From NCBI GenBank assembly GCA_002491225.1, contig DKVN01000068.1:1-14476 (forward strand): a DNA stretch of 14,476 bases, written 5' to 3'. Source of the stretch: Faecalibacterium sp. UBA7177. GTDB lineage: Bacteria > Bacillota > Clostridia > Oscillospirales > Ruminococcaceae. A program made the position numbers and the translations under genes. The notes below the pieces were generated by a model. It did not search any database. It saw only the letters and a list, made by a program, of their open reading frames with translations, and was not told the DNA's origin. Below, piece by piece: positions 13,343 through 14,476 of the stretch; the first letter of the stretch is position 1, and every line of letters begins with the position of its first letter.

Positions 13343-14329
13343 TCAGCCGTTGGCTTTGGCGGCGGCACGGCGCTCCTTAAAAAGCGCCTTGGCCGCCATG
13401 ACCCAGGCGAGGCGGGGACGCTGATCGATGAATTCGCCGAGGTTCATCTTTTCGAGCAGCTGCTGCTCCGGGATGGTGTCGGTGTAGTACTGCTCGAAGC
13501 GGTCGACCAGAGCGCGGAAGTAGGCGCGCTGGCTCTCGGCGCGGGCGGCGTCGTACACCTCGCCGTGGCCGGGGACGATGGCGATGGGGCGCAGCTCGTC
13601 GAGGATGTAATCGAGCACTTCGAGCCAGCGGCGGGCCGCCGCCATACTCATGGGCAGGCTGCAGTCGGCAAAGATGTCCCCGGCGAAGAGCACCCGCTCG
13701 GCTGGCAGCCAGACGATGGTGTCTGAGCTGGAGTGCACCGCCCCCAGCGGGATCAGCTCGGCCCGGGTATCGCCCAGCTGCAGCACGGTTTTTTCCTCGA
13801 ACAGCTCCGCGGGCGGGGTGGGGGTGACGCCGGTGAGGTCGAAGTCCTTTTCCCCCTGCCGCACCACCATGCGGAAGGGCTGGCCCGCGGGCAGCCAGCC
13901 CTTGAACTGGCCGCCCATCACCCGGTTTAAGAGGCCCTGCACCAGCTTTGAGCCGTGCAGCAGTTTGAAGACCGATACCTTGTTTTTATCGCCCGCGCAG
14001 TCCTTCATCATCTCCCGATGGCCCAGCACCCGCGCGCCCGCGAAGACCTGATTGCCCCAGTAATGGTCCCAGTGGCCGTGGGTGTTGACCACCGTTTCGG
14101 GCGGGTGGCCCAATTTTTCGGTGCAGAAGGCTTTCAGCTCCTCGGCCTGCGGCAGGGTGAAGCAGGTGTCGCAGACCAGCCCCCCGTCCCGCAGCACCAG
14201 CCCCGCGTTGGAAAAGTTGTCCATCAGCCCGGCATCGGTGATGTCGAGCGGCTCGGCGGGGGAGATGGCGGCATAGATGTGGTCGGCGACCTCTACAAAC
14301 CGAAAATGGGTTCTCTTTTCTTCTGTCAT
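13343..14329 (-). CDS. Metallo-beta-lactamase-fold hydrolase
   Basis: A protein of 328 residues with no signal peptide. The zinc-binding motif THGHWDH gives His84, His86, Asp88 and His89; the remaining ligands are His199 (GAVHSSSD), Asp218 (FAGDIF) and His255 (VPGHGEVY). All seven ligands are present, so it should be a binuclear enzyme. An N-terminal VEVADHIYAAI strand and DNFSNAGLVLRDGGLVCDTC are normal for the fold; a C-terminal helical tail (about 262-328) follows. Actual beta-lactam hydrolysis is unlikely for a cytoplasmic protein; the substrate is unknown, and relatives hydrolyse thioesters, sulfate esters or lactones. The start ATG at 14329 is preceded by GAGGAG (14342-14337) with 7 bases between. 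A longer in-frame start at 14470 lies in the dispersed repeat and beyond the promoter, so it is rejected. Confidence 0.9.
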   Translation of the reverse strand: MTEEKRTHFRFVEVADHIYAAISPAEPLDITDAGLMDNFSNAGLVLRDGGLVCDTCFTLPQAEELKAFCTEKLGHPPETVVNTHGHWDHYWGNQVFAGARVLGHREMMKDCAGDKNKVSVFKLLHGSKLVQGLLNRVMGGQFKGWLPAGQPFRMVVRQGEKDFDLTGVTPTPPAELFEEKTVLQLGDTRAELIPLGAVHSSSDTIVWLPAERVLFAGDIFADCSLPMSMAAARRWLEVLDYILDELRPIAIVPGHGEVYDAARAESQRAYFRALVDRFEQYYTDTIPEQQLLEKMNLGEFIDQRPRLAWVMAAKALFKERRAAAKANG

Positions 14330-14390
14330 TTCTGCGCTCCTCTCGCGGCGCTTTGGGCCGCATCCGGGTTTGAAGCTTTTGTTCCCATTC

Positions 14391-14419
14391 AGTATACCAG
14401 AATCCCCGGCCCCCCGCAA
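14391..14419 (-). promoter_or_regulatory. Promoter of the MBL-fold hydrolase gene
   Basis: On the minus strand TTGCGG (14419-14414) and TATACT (14396-14391) are 17 bases apart; TGG directly before the -10 makes it an extended -10 type. The start would be near 14385, about 55 bases before the ATG. Confidence 0.75.
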
Positions 14420-14430
14420 TGAATTTGCGG
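14414..14430. promoter_or_regulatory. Palindrome over the -35 of the MBL gene (operator candidate)
   Basis: CCGCAA (14414-14419), TGAAT, TTGCGG (14425-14430): perfect 6-bp arms. The left arm is exactly the -35 hexamer on the minus strand, so a protein bound here would block the promoter. No regulator for it is visible in the window. Confidence 0.4.
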
Positions 14431-14445
14431 ATGAGAGAGTGTCCG

Positions 14446-14476
14446 GGTCGCAGCTTCCATCCGTCCGCACGGGGGA
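14446..14476 (-). repeat. Dispersed intergenic repeat, copy 2 (reaches the window end)
   Basis: Read on the minus strand from 14476, this matches 6865-6895 at 29 of 31 bases. It may continue past the right edge. It lies about 27 bases upstream of the MBL promoter -35. A shorter piece of the same sequence, CATCCGTCCGC, also occurs at 11597-11607 in another intergenic region. Confidence 0.75.

Noticed and set aside
7318..13368. Further long minus-strand open frames (7318-9495, 9444-11879, 11656-13368)
   Set aside because: All lie antisense to well-supported genes with intact family motifs, and their translations are low-complexity Arg/Ala/Gly/His-rich sequences.
14330..14470. Longer N-terminus for the MBL hydrolase beginning MRTDGSC, and a similar frame beginning MRTDGSC at 6870
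   Set aside because: The shared MRTDGSC comes from the dispersed DNA repeat, not from a protein family. In the MBL case it would lie upstream of the predicted transcription start.

Overview
The window looks like a chromosomal segment of a high-GC, Gram-positive gut-type member of the Clostridia, probably the Oscillospirales / Ruminococcaceae neighbourhood (Faecalibacterium, Gemmiger or Subdoligranulum-like). This is inferred from protein style, from the zapA plus U32 peptidase order, from sigma-A-like promoters and strong AGGAGG-type ribosome binding sites, and from the BlaI plus M56/M23 pair. There is no rRNA, tRNA, CRISPR array, insertion sequence or phage gene. Ten genes are recognisable: one partial, one carrying a domain of unknown function, and the rest assignable to families. 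A short pseudogene relic is also present.

Layout. 1-505 (minus): zapA followed, with a 4-base overlap, by the start of a U32 peptidase gene. 936-5171 (plus): glycogen phosphorylase and an intracellular GH13 alpha-glucan hydrolase, 6 bases apart, behind a near-consensus promoter and closed by a long terminator. This pair would break storage or imported alpha-glucan into glucose-1-phosphate and small sugars. 5374-6444 (minus): an unrecognised two-helix membrane protein. 6638-9462 (plus): a BlaI/MecI-type repressor and an M56 (BlaR1-like) membrane metalloprotease, overlapping by 7 bases, under a promoter covered by two GTCTA-N6-TAGAC dyads. The protease carries no penicillin-binding sensor; outside the membrane it has two M23 (LytM-like) modules, the first without metal ligands and the second with one catalytic histidine replaced by glutamine. 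9486-9572: a relic that duplicates the 3' end of the protease gene. 9820-11504 (plus): an NfeD-like protein and an SPFH/stomatin-like protein, a classic membrane-microdomain pair. 11878-13248 (plus): an AzgA/PbuG-type purine permease behind a heavily structured leader. 13343-14329 (minus): a metallo-beta-lactamase-fold hydrolase, convergent with the permease and separated from it by a shared bidirectional terminator.

The most interesting part is 6630-9575. By analogy with BlaR1/BlaI, the membrane protease would sense something outside the cell, cleave the repressor and derepress its own operon. Here the sensor is built from peptidoglycan-peptidase-like domains, which suggests sensing of cell-wall fragments or of the wall itself rather than beta-lactam acylation. 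The operators, the long leader with a terminator-like hairpin, the duplicated alternative 3' end, and a 31-base repeat that recurs at the end of the window are separate observations reported below. The general M56 plus M23 pairing is, as far as I recall, already named in public annotation; the sensor details, operator and 3'-end duplication are what may be undescribed.
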